Shown here: positions 47,392-55,661 of the stretch, in pieces
Position numbering within the stretch: the stretch's first letter is position 1
Layout of the letters: every line of letters begins with the position of its first letter
DNA from: Aureimonas flava
GTDB taxonomy: Bacteria > Pseudomonadota > Alphaproteobacteria > Rhizobiales > Rhizobiaceae
Reading direction: 5' to 3'
Assembly: GCF_003583935.1 (NCBI RefSeq)
Contig: NZ_QYRN01000004.1
Coordinates: forward strand, 62,001 to 126,000
Length of the DNA stretch: 64,000 nucleotides
Translations under genes and position numbers: made by a program
Notes under the pieces: model-generated
What the model was told of the DNA's origin: nothing
Databases searched by the model: none
What the model saw: the letters and a program-made list of their open reading frames with translations, nothing else

Positions 47392-48132
47392 ATGCGCATG
47401 GTCGATCGTGCCGTCAGCAAGGACAAGGGTGGATTCTGGGAGACGGTCAAGGTCGTCGTCCAGGCGCTGCTGCTTGCGCTGGTCATCCGCACCTTCCTGT
47501 TCCAGCCGTTCTCCATCCCGTCGGGCTCGATGATGCCGACGCTGCTGATCGGAGACTATCTCTTCGTCTCGAAGTGGTCCTACGGCTTCTCCAAGTATTC
47601 CTTCCCGCTGTCGCCCGACCTGTTCGACGGCCGGATCCTCGGCTCGAGCCCCGAGCGCGGCGACATCATCGTGTTCCGCAAGCCGAACGAGGTGCAGACC
47701 GACTACATCAAGCGCCTGATCGGCCTGCCGGGCGACCGCGTCCAGATGCGCGACGGCGTGCTCTTCATCAACGGCCAGGCCGTGCCCAAGGTGCCGGACG
47801 GCTTCTTCACCACCGAAGCCGGCGCACAGATCCCGCAATACCGCGAGACCCTGCCCAACGGCGTGACCTACGACACGCTGGATGCCGAGCCAGATTCGGT
47901 GGGCGACAACACGCGCGAGTTCGTGGTGCCGGCCGACCACTACTTCATGATGGGCGACAACCGCGACAACTCGCTCGATAGCCGTTTCGACGTCGGCTAC
48001 GTCCCGTTCGAGAACCTCGTTGGCAAGGCGCAGGTGATCTTCTTCTCCATGGAGAACGACGCCTCGCCGCTGGAGGTCTGGGAATGGCCGTCCAGCCTGC
48101 GGCCCAGCCGCATTCTGACATGGCTCGGGTAA
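47392..48132 (+). CDS. lepB: LepB, signal peptidase I
   Basis: This 246-residue membrane protease removes signal peptides of Sec and Tat substrates. It has one N-terminal TM (about 18-36), then the Ser/Lys dyad: Ser46 in IPSGSMMPT and Lys107 in YIKRLIGLPGD, and the box GDNRDNSLDSR. ATG 47392 is preceded by GGGAAAG; ATG 47398 is an alternative. The 3' end overlaps rnc by 49 bases. It is a single-TM form, unlike the two-TM E. coli enzyme, as usual for alphaproteobacteria. Confidence 0.96.
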   Translation: MRMVDRAVSKDKGGFWETVKVVVQALLLALVIRTFLFQPFSIPSGSMMPTLLIGDYLFVSKWSYGFSKYSFPLSPDLFDGRILGSSPERGDIIVFRKPNEVQTDYIKRLIGLPGDRVQMRDGVLFINGQAVPKVPDGFFTTEAGAQIPQYRETLPNGVTYDTLDAEPDSVGDNTREFVVPADHYFMMGDNRDNSLDSRFDVGYVPFENLVGKAQVIFFSMENDASPLEVWEWPSSLRPSRILTWLG

Positions 48133-48833
48133 AGGGCGGCGCCGAGGCCCTGATCCGGCTCGAGGGGCGGCTCGGCGTCCGCTTCTCCGACCGGGCGCGC
48201 CTGGAGCGCGCGCTCACCCATTCCAGCCTCAAGCGGTCGGCGACGGACGCGAGTTACGAGCGGCTGGAGTTTCTCGGCGACCGAGTGCTCGGCCTGGTGA
48301 TCGCGCAGCGGCTGTTCGAGACCCATCCGAAGTCCGACGAGGGCGACCTGTCGCTGCGCCTCAACTCCGCGGTCAGCGCCCAGACCTGCGCCCTGGTCGC
48401 CGACGAGATCGGCCTCGCCGAGTTCATCCGCCACGGATCGGACCTCAAGCGCGCGGCGGCGGGCAAGAACCGCTCGATCCGGGCCGACGTGGTGGAGGCG
48501 CTGATCGCCGCGATCTACCTGGAGCACGGGCTGGAGGCGGCTCGCGCCTTCGTGCTGGAGCGTTGGGCGCCCCATCTCGAAGGTCCGCAGGTGGCGCGCC
48601 GCGACCCCAAGACCGAACTCCAGGAATGGGCGCACCGGCGCGCCGGCGCGCCGCCCGCCTACGAGCTCCTCGACCGCTCGGGGCCCGACCACGAGCCCGT
48701 CTTCACCGTGCGCGCCACGATTCCCGACGTCGCGCCCGCCGAAGGGCGGGGGCCGTCCAAGCGCGTGGCGGAACAGCGCGCCGCCGAGGTCATTCTCCTG
48801 CGCGAGGGCGTGTGGGAGCCCGAGACGGCATGA
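48084..48833 (+). CDS. rnc: Rnc, ribonuclease III
   Basis: This 249-residue double-stranded-RNA endonuclease processes rRNA precursors and structured mRNAs. The N-terminal endoRNase domain has the signature ERLEFLGDRVLGLV and the late acidic residues in ADVVEALIAAIYLE; a C-terminal dsRBD runs from about 175 to 245 (DPKTELQEWAHRR ... AEQRAAEVILL). ATG 48084 is preferred because GGAGG stands nine bases before it; ATG 48120 would shorten the overlap with lepB to 13 bases. The order lepB-rnc-era is conserved across proteobacteria. Confidence 0.95.
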   Translation: MAVQPAAQPHSDMARVKGGAEALIRLEGRLGVRFSDRARLERALTHSSLKRSATDASYERLEFLGDRVLGLVIAQRLFETHPKSDEGDLSLRLNSAVSAQTCALVADEIGLAEFIRHGSDLKRAAAGKNRSIRADVVEALIAAIYLEHGLEAARAFVLERWAPHLEGPQVARRDPKTELQEWAHRRAGAPPAYELLDRSGPDHEPVFTVRATIPDVAPAEGRGPSKRVAEQRAAEVILLREGVWEPETA

Positions 48834-48909
48834 TACCGTCCCCGCCGCGCGGCGGGCGACCCCCTTTCCACGGCGCGCCGGACGTGCGCCCAGACCAGCG
48901 AGACACGCC

Positions 48910-49857
48910 TTGACCGACAGCGACACGACGACCGAGCCCGCGACGCCGACGCCCGAGCCCGAGGGGGCCACGCGGTCCGGCTTCATCGCGCTGCTCGGCG
49001 CGCCCAACGCGGGCAAGTCGACGCTCGTCAACCAGCTCGTCGGCACCAAGGTCTCGATCGTCACCCACAAGGTGCAGACCACGCGCGCCCTGGTGCGCGG
49101 CATCGCCACGCGCGCGCGCGCGCAGATCGTGTTCGTGGACACGCCCGGCGTCTTCAACCCGAAGCGCCGGCTCGACCGGGCGATGGTGCGCACCGCCTGG
49201 GGCGGCGCCAAGGATGCCGACATCGTGCTGCCGATCGTCGACGCCGACCGTGGCCTCAACGAGGAGGTGCAGGCGATCCTCGACCGGCTGGCCGAGGTGA
49301 AGCAGCCGAAGGTCCTGCTTCTCAACAAGGTGGACCGCATCAAGCGCGACCGTCTCCTCGGCCTGACGCAGGAGATCACCGCCAAGGCCGAGTTCGAGCG
49401 CGTCTTCATGATCTCGGCGCTCACCGGTTCGGGCTGCGACGACCTGATGGACTTCCTCGCGGCTCGCCTGCCGGAAGGGCCCTGGTACTACCCGGAGGAC
49501 CAGATCTCCGATCTGCCGCTGCGCCAGCTCGCCGCCGAGATCACACGCGAGAAGCTCTATCTGCGCCTTCACCAGGAGCTGCCCTACGCCTCCACCGTCG
49601 AGACCGAGCTGTGGGAGCAGCGGCCGGACGGTTCGGTGCGCATCGAGCAGACGATTTATGTCGAGCGCGATTCCCAGAAGGCCATCGTGCTCGGCCACAA
49701 GGGCGAGACCGTGAAGGCGATCGGCTCCGCCGCCCGCAAGGAGATCGCCGAGGCGGCCGAGCAGAAGGTGCACCTCTTCCTGTTCGTGAAGGTGCGCGAG
49801 AACTGGGGCGACGACCCGGAACGCTATCGCGAGATGGGTCTCGACTTCCACAGCTGA
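48910..49857 (+). CDS. era: Era GTPase
   Basis: This 315-residue Ras-like GTPase helps 16S rRNA maturation and 30S assembly. G motifs in order: GAPNAGKST (G1), the TTR switch region (G2), DTPG (G3), NKVD (G4) and SAL (G5). The C-terminal KH domain has GHKGETVKAIG. The start is TTG 48910; the first 20 residues are a Thr/Glu/Pro-rich extension that many relatives lack. It follows rnc after 76 bases and precedes recO. Confidence 0.96.
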   Translation: MTDSDTTTEPATPTPEPEGATRSGFIALLGAPNAGKSTLVNQLVGTKVSIVTHKVQTTRALVRGIATRARAQIVFVDTPGVFNPKRRLDRAMVRTAWGGAKDADIVLPIVDADRGLNEEVQAILDRLAEVKQPKVLLLNKVDRIKRDRLLGLTQEITAKAEFERVFMISALTGSGCDDLMDFLAARLPEGPWYYPEDQISDLPLRQLAAEITREKLYLRLHQELPYASTVETELWEQRPDGSVRIEQTIYVERDSQKAIVLGHKGETVKAIGSAARKEIAEAAEQKVHLFLFVKVRENWGDDPERYREMGLDFHS

Positions 49858-49928
49858 CGGGCTGCGGGTGACGGCCCGCGCGCCTATATGGAGACTAGTC
49901 GAAACCGCAACGGGTCCACTTCCCCTCC

Positions 49929-50657
49929 ATGGAATGGCGTGAAGAAGGCATCGTCCTCGGCGTGCGCCGGCAGGGGGAGACCAGCGTCGTCGCCGAGGTG
50001 ATGACGCGGGGCCGGGGGCGCCATCTCGGCCTCGTGCGCGGCGGCCGCTCGCGCCGCCTCCAGCCCGTGCTCCAGCCCGGCAACACGGTGGACGCCACCT
50101 GGCGGGCGAGGCTCGACGAGCATCTCGGCTTCATGAGCGTGGAGCCCGTGACGCTGCGCGCCGCCCGGCTGATGGAGAGCGCCGTCGGCCTCTACGGTAT
50201 CCAGCTGCTCGCCGCCCACCTGCGCCTGCTGCCCGAGCGCGACGCCCATCCGCGCCTGTTCGACACGTTGGCGCTGATCGTGGAGCACCTGGACGATCCC
50301 GTGGCCGCCGGCGTGCTGATCCTGCGTTTCGAGATCGCGCTTCTGGAGGAGCTCGGGTTCGGTCTGGATCTCGAGAGCTGCGCGGCGACGGGCGGGCGCG
50401 ACGACCTCGTCTACGTGTCGCCCCGATCCGGCCGCGCCGTCAGCCGCGAGGCGGGCGAGCCCTGGCGCGACAAGCTCTTGCCGCTGCCGTCCTTTCTTGT
50501 GGGCGGCGAGGCGGTGGGCGCGGCCGAGGTGGCCGAGGGGTTCCGGATGACCGGCTTCTTCCTCGCCCGGCACGTCTGGGAGCCTCGCGCGCTGCGGGAG
50601 CCGGATGCCCGCCGCGGCACGCTCGGCATCATCGCTCGAGGGTCAGCGGCAGGATGA
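49929..50657 (+). CDS. recO: RecO, recombination mediator
   Basis: This 242-residue protein has an N-terminal OB domain starting [19 protein letters not shown] and a helical C-terminal domain. RecO works with RecR to load RecA onto SSB-coated DNA in gap repair. The zinc-finger cysteines of some RecO proteins are largely absent, as in other alphaproteobacteria. The final 29 bases overlap the 3' end of the opposite-strand phosphatase gene. Confidence 0.94.
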   Translation: MEWREEGIVLGVRRQGETSVVAEVMTRGRGRHLGLVRGGRSRRLQPVLQPGNTVDATWRARLDEHLGFMSVEPVTLRAARLMESAVGLYGIQLLAAHLRLLPERDAHPRLFDTLALIVEHLDDPVAAGVLILRFEIALLEELGFGLDLESCAATGGRDDLVYVSPRSGRAVSREAGEPWRDKLLPLPSFLVGGEAVGAAEVAEGFRMTGFFLARHVWEPRALREPDARRGTLGIIARGSAAG

Positions 50658-51150
50658 AGGGCGTGCCGGAAAAGGCGTCCGCGCCCCGGCCGATATCGGC
50701 GATCGCGCGCACCATGCGCCCGCCGCGCCCGAGCTTGTCGTCGGCGAGGGCGACCAGCAGGGGGTTGGGCGTTGCGGAAGGGGCGCGGCGCCGCAGCTCC
50801 CGCGCCAGGGCCGCCTCGTCGAGTTCGGGGTTGATCGCGATCGCCAGGATGTAGGCGGCGGCGGTGGAGCGGCTGATGCCGGCCCAGCAGTGCACCGCCA
50901 GGGGCTTCTCCCGGTTCCACAGGCGGCCGAACTCCAAAAGCCGGTCGAGATGGTGCGCGGCCGGATGCGTCAGCCCTTCGGCGGGTGCCGCGATGTCGTT
51001 CATGCCGAGGAACAGGTGCCGTTCGGGCGCGATGGAGGAGGGGCGCTCCACCACCGTGTCGGCGTTGATGAGCGTCACCACGTCGGCAGCGCCGTGGGAG
51101 GCCACCGTGGCGTGGAGATCGGCGAGCGAGGAGACGACGAGATAGCTCAT
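50629..51150 (-). CDS. protein tyrosine phosphatase-like protein
   Basis: This 173-residue protein has the cysteine phosphatase loop HCWAGISRS: nucleophile Cys88 and Arg94 in the C-x5-R arrangement. Asp52 in MNDIAAP is a plausible general acid. The family is related to dual-specificity phosphatases; the substrate is unknown. The ATG overlaps the stop of the HD-domain gene (ATGA). The gene runs into the recO 3' end on the other strand, so the two transcripts overlap by at least 29 bases. Confidence 0.87.
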   Translation of the reverse strand: MSYLVVSSLADLHATVASHGAADVVTLINADTVVERPSSIAPERHLFLGMNDIAAPAEGLTHPAAHHLDRLLEFGRLWNREKPLAVHCWAGISRSTAAAYILAIAINPELDEAALARELRRRAPSATPNPLLVALADDKLGRGGRMVRAIADIGRGADAFSGTPFILPLTLER

Positions 51151-51788
51151 GGGGACTTGGCCTTGGTTCCGCCGGCCAGCGCGTCGAGGAAGCGGAAGCG
51201 CTCGAGATAGCGGCGCCCGACCTCGGACGCCGGCAGGGGGGTGAACCGCTCGGGCGGAGGCAGGGTGCCGCTCGGCCGCCCGAACAGGGCCTGCGCCTCG
51301 GCGGGGGCGAACCCGGCGAGGAGCCTCGCCTCGAAATGGGCCGACACGCGGTCCGCCGCCTTGATCGCCCGCTTCACGCCGGGGGGAAGCTCCGCCGGCA
51401 GGCCGAAGCGCCGGTGCACCGCCGCCTGCAGCCGCGCCTCCACGCCCTTGTAGTCGCCGCCGAGAACGCTCTTGAAGGGCGAGATCATGTCGCCGATCAC
51501 GTATTCGGGCGCGTCGTGCAGCAGCGCCGCGAGGCGCCAGCGCGGGTCGGCCTCGCGCGCGCCCACGATCTCTTCCACGATCAGCGAGTGCTGCGCGACC
51601 GAGAAGGCATGGTCGCCGACGGTCTGGCCGTTCCAGCGCGCGACGCGCGCGAGCCCGTGCGCGATATCCTCGATCTCGACGTCGAGCGGGGAAGGGTCGA
51701 GAAGGTCGAGCCGCCGGCCGGACAGCATGCGCTGCCAAACGCGTGGTGGCTTGGCGGGACGAACCGCCGGCGAGGGCGACGCGCTCAT
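51147..51788 (-). CDS. HD-domain hydrolase (YfbR-like)
   Basis: This 213-residue protein has an HD domain with the metal-binding His and HD residues in VGDHAFSVAQHS and ALLHDAPEYVIGDM, and a later acidic AADRVSAHFEA. The HDAPEY-GD pattern is that of YfbR-like 5'-deoxynucleotidases and related nucleotide phosphohydrolases, so a nucleotide is the likely substrate; this is inferred. ATG 51788 overlaps the ygfZ stop (ATGA) and its own stop overlaps the phosphatase start, so three genes are chained. Confidence 0.87.
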   Translation of the reverse strand: MSASPSPAVRPAKPPRVWQRMLSGRRLDLLDPSPLDVEIEDIAHGLARVARWNGQTVGDHAFSVAQHSLIVEEIVGAREADPRWRLAALLHDAPEYVIGDMISPFKSVLGGDYKGVEARLQAAVHRRFGLPAELPPGVKRAIKAADRVSAHFEARLLAGFAPAEAQALFGRPSGTLPPPERFTPLPASEVGRRYLERFRFLDALAGGTKAKSP

Positions 51789-52624
51789 GCCTCGGCGCCC
51801 GCTCCCGCCTCCGGCAGCGCATAGCCGGCCCAGGACGGAACCTCCGCCTCCAGCCGCACGCCGTCGGCGGAAAGCGGCTCGCCGGCGGCCAGCGCGTCGG
51901 CCAGGCGGTCGATGCGCACCAGCCCGATGCCGAGGCTGCCGGCGGCCGACAGCACTGTACCGATCGCCCGGCCGCCGGCGTCGAGGTTGGCGCCCGGCGT
52001 CAGGTGCCCTTCGGCGCGCAGCACCATCACGCGCCGCCGCGTCGTGCCCCGGTGCTGCATGCGCGAGACGACCTCCTGGCCGACGAAGCAGCCCTTCCGG
52101 AACGACACGCCGCCGTTCTGGTCGAGAAGAACGTCGTGCGGGAAGACGTCGGAGCCGGGAAAGTCCCGCTCGGCCTCCGCGACGCCGAGCGACAGCCGCA
52201 GCGCTTCGAAAGCGGCGGGGTCGCCGTCGTCCATCGCGTCCTGCGCTCCGTAGAGCCGGAACACGCCGTCCGGGAAGCGACGGTCCGCCAGCGCCCCTTC
52301 CGGCGCCGACGTCTGTTCCCAGGCGGCCGCCACCAATTCGTCGGCGGGCGCGACGTCGACCTTGGCGCGCAGCTTGTAGAGGGTGAGGCGCTTGGCGAGG
52401 TCGCCGCGCGCGCCGGCGGCCACGTCGAGCCGAAGCCCGTCCGCGATCCGGCTGACCAGGAAGTCGAAGAGGATCTTGCCCTGCGGCGTCAGGAGGGCCG
52501 CCGGGCGCGCCTCGCCCGTGCCGAGCGCCGCGAGATCGGCCGTCACGAGATTCTGGAGGAAGGGTTCCGCCTCGGCGCCCGTCAGGTGGAGCGTCGCGCG
52601 GTCCTGGAGGCGGGCATGGGGCAT
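51785..52624 (-). CDS. ygfZ: YgfZ/GcvT-like folate-binding protein
   Basis: This 279-residue protein is a tetrahydrofolate-binding member of the aminomethyltransferase fold that supports repair or assembly of iron-sulfur clusters. The signature KGCFVGQEV, with its conserved cysteine, is present at about residue 178, followed by VVSRMQHRG. ATG 52624 opens a typical start (MPHARLQDRATLHLTG). It heads the operon ygfZ-HD-phosphatase. It is divergent in function but not in strand from the secreted protein gene upstream, 104 bases away. Confidence 0.93.
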   Translation of the reverse strand: MPHARLQDRATLHLTGAEAEPFLQNLVTADLAALGTGEARPAALLTPQGKILFDFLVSRIADGLRLDVAAGARGDLAKRLTLYKLRAKVDVAPADELVAAAWEQTSAPEGALADRRFPDGVFRLYGAQDAMDDGDPAAFEALRLSLGVAEAERDFPGSDVFPHDVLLDQNGGVSFRKGCFVGQEVVSRMQHRGTTRRRVMVLRAEGHLTPGANLDAGGRAIGTVLSAAGSLGIGLVRIDRLADALAAGEPLSADGVRLEAEVPSWAGYALPEAGAGAEA

Positions 52625-52728
52625 GGGGCGTCGATCCGAAGCTGGTCCACCGCCGAACGCGGTCTCCTGCCCTATGTGCCGATCGCCGGGGCGAAGACAA
52701 GGCCCCGAGAAGGGTGGGTTTCGCCCGC

Positions 52729-53535
52729 TCAGTCGCCGTCCACGAAGAACTCGAAGCGGCCTTCCGGCGAGATGCCGACGCGATAGAAGTCGTAGGACCC
52801 GTTGGCCACCATGCGCTGGTAGTCGCCCGCCGTCACCAGCTCGAACAGCTGCACGAGCTGCGGCTTGGTCAGCGCGCCGAGGTCGACCTGGGTGAAGTAG
52901 GGCCAGACGTAGATCTCGTTCTCGCCGCCGGGATCGAGCCGCACATGGCCGGCTTCCAGCGTTTCCAGGAGGATCGCCATCAGCTCGACGCCGTCGCCAT
53001 CGCCCGACGCCTCCTTCAGCGTCACCACCGGATCCTGCTCCGGCATCGTGGCGGAGACCACCGTGGGATCGGCGCCGGTCTGGAAGTAGGGGCGGAGCTT
53101 CTCGATGTCGCCCGTGCGCGCGACCTCCATCAGCTTGGCGCGCAGGTCGCGCACCGGCTGCGGCAGGCCCTCGTCGCCGTAGACGATCTCGATCGGCGGA
53201 AGATCGGCGTTGGACGGCTCCTGCGCGCCGTTCTCGCCCGCGTCGGTCGCGTCGTCGGGTGTCGCCGGGGCGGGGACGCCGGGCGCACCTGTTCCCGAGT
53301 CGGCGGGCTCCGGCGGCTGCGCCGCGTCGGCGGGTGCCGGCTGGCCGGGAACCGGCGGCAGGGGCACGGCGACGATGCCCTCGCGCACCGGCGGGGCGCT
53401 GCCGTCTTCGCCGGTGATCTGCGACAGGGCGAAGGCGGGCGCGGCGGCCATGCCGCACCAGGCGAGGACGGAGGCCGCGAGAAGCAGGCGGCGGAATTCG
53501 GCCTTATCGCCGTTCGGACGGGCGATCCCCGCCAT
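52729..53535 (-). CDS. secreted hypothetical protein, Rhizobiales type
   Basis: This 268-residue protein has a signal peptide (about 1-36, AAAPAFALSQ) after a basic start, a Pro/Ala/Glu-rich disordered linker (about 45-115) and a folded C-terminal domain (about 120-268) containing LRAKLMEVARTGDIEKLRPYF and a final YDFYRVGISPEGRFEFF. I do not recognise a named domain; proteins of this layout are annotated as hypothetical in Hyphomicrobiales. A periplasmic location is expected. The small acidic gene lies eight bases upstream, so the two are probably cotranscribed. Confidence 0.8.
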   Translation of the reverse strand: MAGIARPNGDKAEFRRLLLAASVLAWCGMAAAPAFALSQITGEDGSAPPVREGIVAVPLPPVPGQPAPADAAQPPEPADSGTGAPGVPAPATPDDATDAGENGAQEPSNADLPPIEIVYGDEGLPQPVRDLRAKLMEVARTGDIEKLRPYFQTGADPTVVSATMPEQDPVVTLKEASGDGDGVELMAILLETLEAGHVRLDPGGENEIYVWPYFTQVDLGALTKPQLVQLFELVTAGDYQRMVANGSYDFYRVGISPEGRFEFFVDGD

Positions 53536-53543
53536 GGCTGGCC

Positions 53544-53804
53544 TCACTGCAGCGAGCGGACGGCGCGGAACTCGCCGTACTCGACGCGGCGGCGCAGGGT
53601 GTCGAGCAGCTCCAGCACCTCGGCCTCGCCGTGACGGCGCACCAGCTCGGTCACGGCGGTCGCCATCGCGGTTTCCGCCAGGATCTCGGCCTCGATCCCG
53701 TCCGAGATGCCGTCCGCCCAGGCTTCGTTGTGATACTCGCTGGCGACTTGCTTCTTTTCGGCGACGATCATCTCGTCGAGGTCGGAACCGTGCAGATCGA
53801 TCAT
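53544..53804 (-). CDS. small hypothetical protein, helical
   Basis: This 86-residue, acidic and almost entirely helical protein has no signal peptide. ATG 53804 is chosen because AAGGAG stands nine bases upstream and the longer frame to 53882 begins with unlikely sequence. Core residues include EMIVAEKKQVASEYHNEAW and ELLDTLRRRVEYGEF. I recognise no family and assign no function. The close spacing to the secreted hypothetical gene downstream suggests a joint transcript. Confidence 0.72.
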   Translation of the reverse strand: MIDLHGSDLDEMIVAEKKQVASEYHNEAWADGISDGIEAEILAETAMATAVTELVRRHGEAEVLELLDTLRRRVEYGEFRAVRSLQ

Positions 53805-53897
53805 GCCGGATACTCCTTCTTCCACTGTCCGAGGCAGCCGGAGGCCTCTGGGCGGGGAAGGCGGGTCGCGCTCGCAAACCACCCTCTATACAAATCG

Positions 53898-54341
53898 TTA
53901 ACTCCCGTACCTTGCGCTGATCTCTCGCGAAAGGTCGGCGCCCTCCTTGGCGTATCTTTCCACCGCCACCGTCGCAGCAGGGGTACACTTGCGATAGGTG
54001 GACTCGAACGCCCGATACCCCTGGTTGAAATGCGCCACCAGCGTCCGGCGGTCCGCCTCGCCCGGCGCCTGCGCATCGAGGATGGCGTTCATCTTCTCGC
54101 GCCACACGTCGGCGTTCGGGTCGCCGCACAGGCCGCGCAGGAAATGCAGCGAGCCGAGCACGGTGGCGAGCCGCGACAGCGGCTTCATGTAGGGCGCGTT
54201 GGACGGCCGGGCCGCCGGCTCCTCCGCCGCAGGCTTCGGTTCCGGTTCCGCCTTCCTGGGCTGCGCGGACGCGACCCCGCCGAGCGCCAGGGCGATGCCC
54301 GCGACCCCCAGAATTCGAAGAAAATTGTCCGCAGCGGCCAT
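53898..54341 (-). CDS. TIGR02301-type secreted protein
   Basis: This protein of 147 residues has a signal peptide (about 1-26, GVASAQP), a Pro/Ala/Glu linker and a helical domain. The family, known from root-nodule bacteria, Brucella and Caulobacter, has two well-separated conserved cysteines thought to form a disulfide; here they are in LRGLCGDPN (about 72) and YRKCTPAA (about 118). The function is unknown. A periplasmic location is likely. It lies 75 bases after the Nudix gene on the same strand. Confidence 0.8.
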   Translation of the reverse strand: MAAADNFLRILGVAGIALALGGVASAQPRKAEPEPKPAAEEPAARPSNAPYMKPLSRLATVLGSLHFLRGLCGDPNADVWREKMNAILDAQAPGEADRRTLVAHFNQGYRAFESTYRKCTPAATVAVERYAKEGADLSREISARYGS

Positions 54342-54416
54342 GCGGCACGTTTGCAGCCCGAATGGGGTGAATGCAAGACGCGCGGGCGGGGCCGATCCGC
54401 CTTGCGCATGTTAAGG

Positions 54417-54836
54417 TTAGCGCGCGGCGGCCTCCTCCACGATCGCCGCGAGGCCGGGGGTCGTGCGCCCCTCGCGCTCCATCGCGCGCACGTCGCGGAC
54501 AGGGAAGAAGCGTGCGTCCCGCGCGTCGTCCGCCGCCTCGACCTCCGGCCCGGTCCACTCCGCCAGCGTGCGGAACACGGCGATCACGGCATGCGCGTCG
54601 TGGGCGGGATCGATCGCTTCGTGCAGCCTCAGGAACTGGATCGCCTCGAGCCGGACGCCCGTCTCCTCGCGCATCTCCCGCCGCGCCGCGTCCTCCAGCC
54701 GCTCGCCGAACTCGACGCGCCCGCCGGGCAGGCTCCAGGCGTCCGCCCAGGGCGCGCGGCCCCGGCGCACGAGGCACACCTCGCCCGCCCGAAGCAGGCA
54801 GACGGATACGGCGAGAAGGGGGCGGCGCGTGTCCAT
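54417..54836 (-). CDS. Nudix hydrolase
   Basis: This 139-residue protein has a complete Nudix box, GGRVEFGERLEDAARREM followed by REETGV, which binds the metals for cleavage of nucleoside diphosphate-linked substrates. The N-terminus LLAVSVCLLRAGEVCLVRRG fits the ADP-ribose pyrophosphatase/MutT-like group. The exact substrate is not predictable. ATG 54836 is divergent from yedK, 75 bases apart. Confidence 0.92.
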   Translation of the reverse strand: MDTRRPLLAVSVCLLRAGEVCLVRRGRAPWADAWSLPGGRVEFGERLEDAARREMREETGVRLEAIQFLRLHEAIDPAHDAHAVIAVFRTLAEWTGPEVEAADDARDARFFPVRDVRAMEREGRTTPGLAAIVEEAAAR

Positions 54837-54911
54837 GGGCGAGGGATAGAGCGCGTCCGTCCGCCGCGACAAGCCTTGCGGGGACAGGCCGTCGTCGCCA
54901 TCCTTGCACGC

Positions 54912-55661
54912 ATGTGCGGACGCTTTGCCCTGACGGCGACACCCGAGGCGGTCGCCGCCGCCTTCGACCTCGACACGCTGGACCCGTTTCCGCCGCGCTA
55001 CAACGTCGCGCCGACGCAGCCGGTTCTGCATGTCGCCCTGTTCCCTCGGCGCGGCGCGCTGCGGCGCGAGGCGCGGCTGGCGCAATGGGGGCTCATTCCG
55101 GGCTGGGCCAAGGACCCGGCGCACCTTCCGCTCCTGTTCAACGCACGCGCCGAAACGGCGGCCGAGCGACAGTCCTTTCGAGGCGCGATGCGACACCGGC
55201 GCTGCCTCGTTCCGGCGACCGGCTTCTACGAATGGCGCCGGGCCGGCGGCGGGGCCCCCGAGCCCTTCTGGGTCCGCCCCGCCGACGGCGCGGTCGCCGG
55301 GTTCGCCGGGCTGCACGAGACCTTTCTCGCCTCGGACGGGAGTGAGATCGACACGGTGACGATCCTCACGGCCGCCGCGGGCCCGCGCCTCTCGGCCATC
55401 CATGCCCGCGCGCCCGTGGTCGTGGCGCCGGCGGACGTCGAGCGGTGGCTGGACGTCGACGGCCAGTCGCCGGCGGGAATCGCCGATCTCCTCCATGCCG
55501 GTCTCGCCGACGCATGGGAGGCGGTGCCCGTGTCCGGGCGCGTCAACGCGGTTGCCAACATGGGGCCGGAGGTTCAGGAACGCGTGTCGGAAGGCGCCGC
55601 GCCGAACGCCGATGCGCAGCTTTCCCTGTTTCGAGACCCACCCGACGGACGGACCCCATGA
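54912..55661 (+). CDS. yedK: SRAP-domain protein YedK (HMCES homologue)
   Basis: This 249-residue protein binds abasic sites in single-stranded DNA through a covalent link with Cys2, which protects the site. The start MCGRFALT places the catalytic cysteine at position 2 and so fixes ATG 54912. Other conserved parts are YNVAPTQ, NARAET, the Glu in GFYEW and the His in IHARAP. The stop overlaps the ATG of the M42 peptidase gene (ATGA). It is divergent from the Nudix gene, another possible genome-maintenance function. Confidence 0.95.
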   Translation: MCGRFALTATPEAVAAAFDLDTLDPFPPRYNVAPTQPVLHVALFPRRGALRREARLAQWGLIPGWAKDPAHLPLLFNARAETAAERQSFRGAMRHRRCLVPATGFYEWRRAGGGAPEPFWVRPADGAVAGFAGLHETFLASDGSEIDTVTILTAAAGPRLSAIHARAPVVVAPADVERWLDVDGQSPAGIADLLHAGLADAWEAVPVSGRVNAVANMGPEVQERVSEGAAPNADAQLSLFRDPPDGRTP

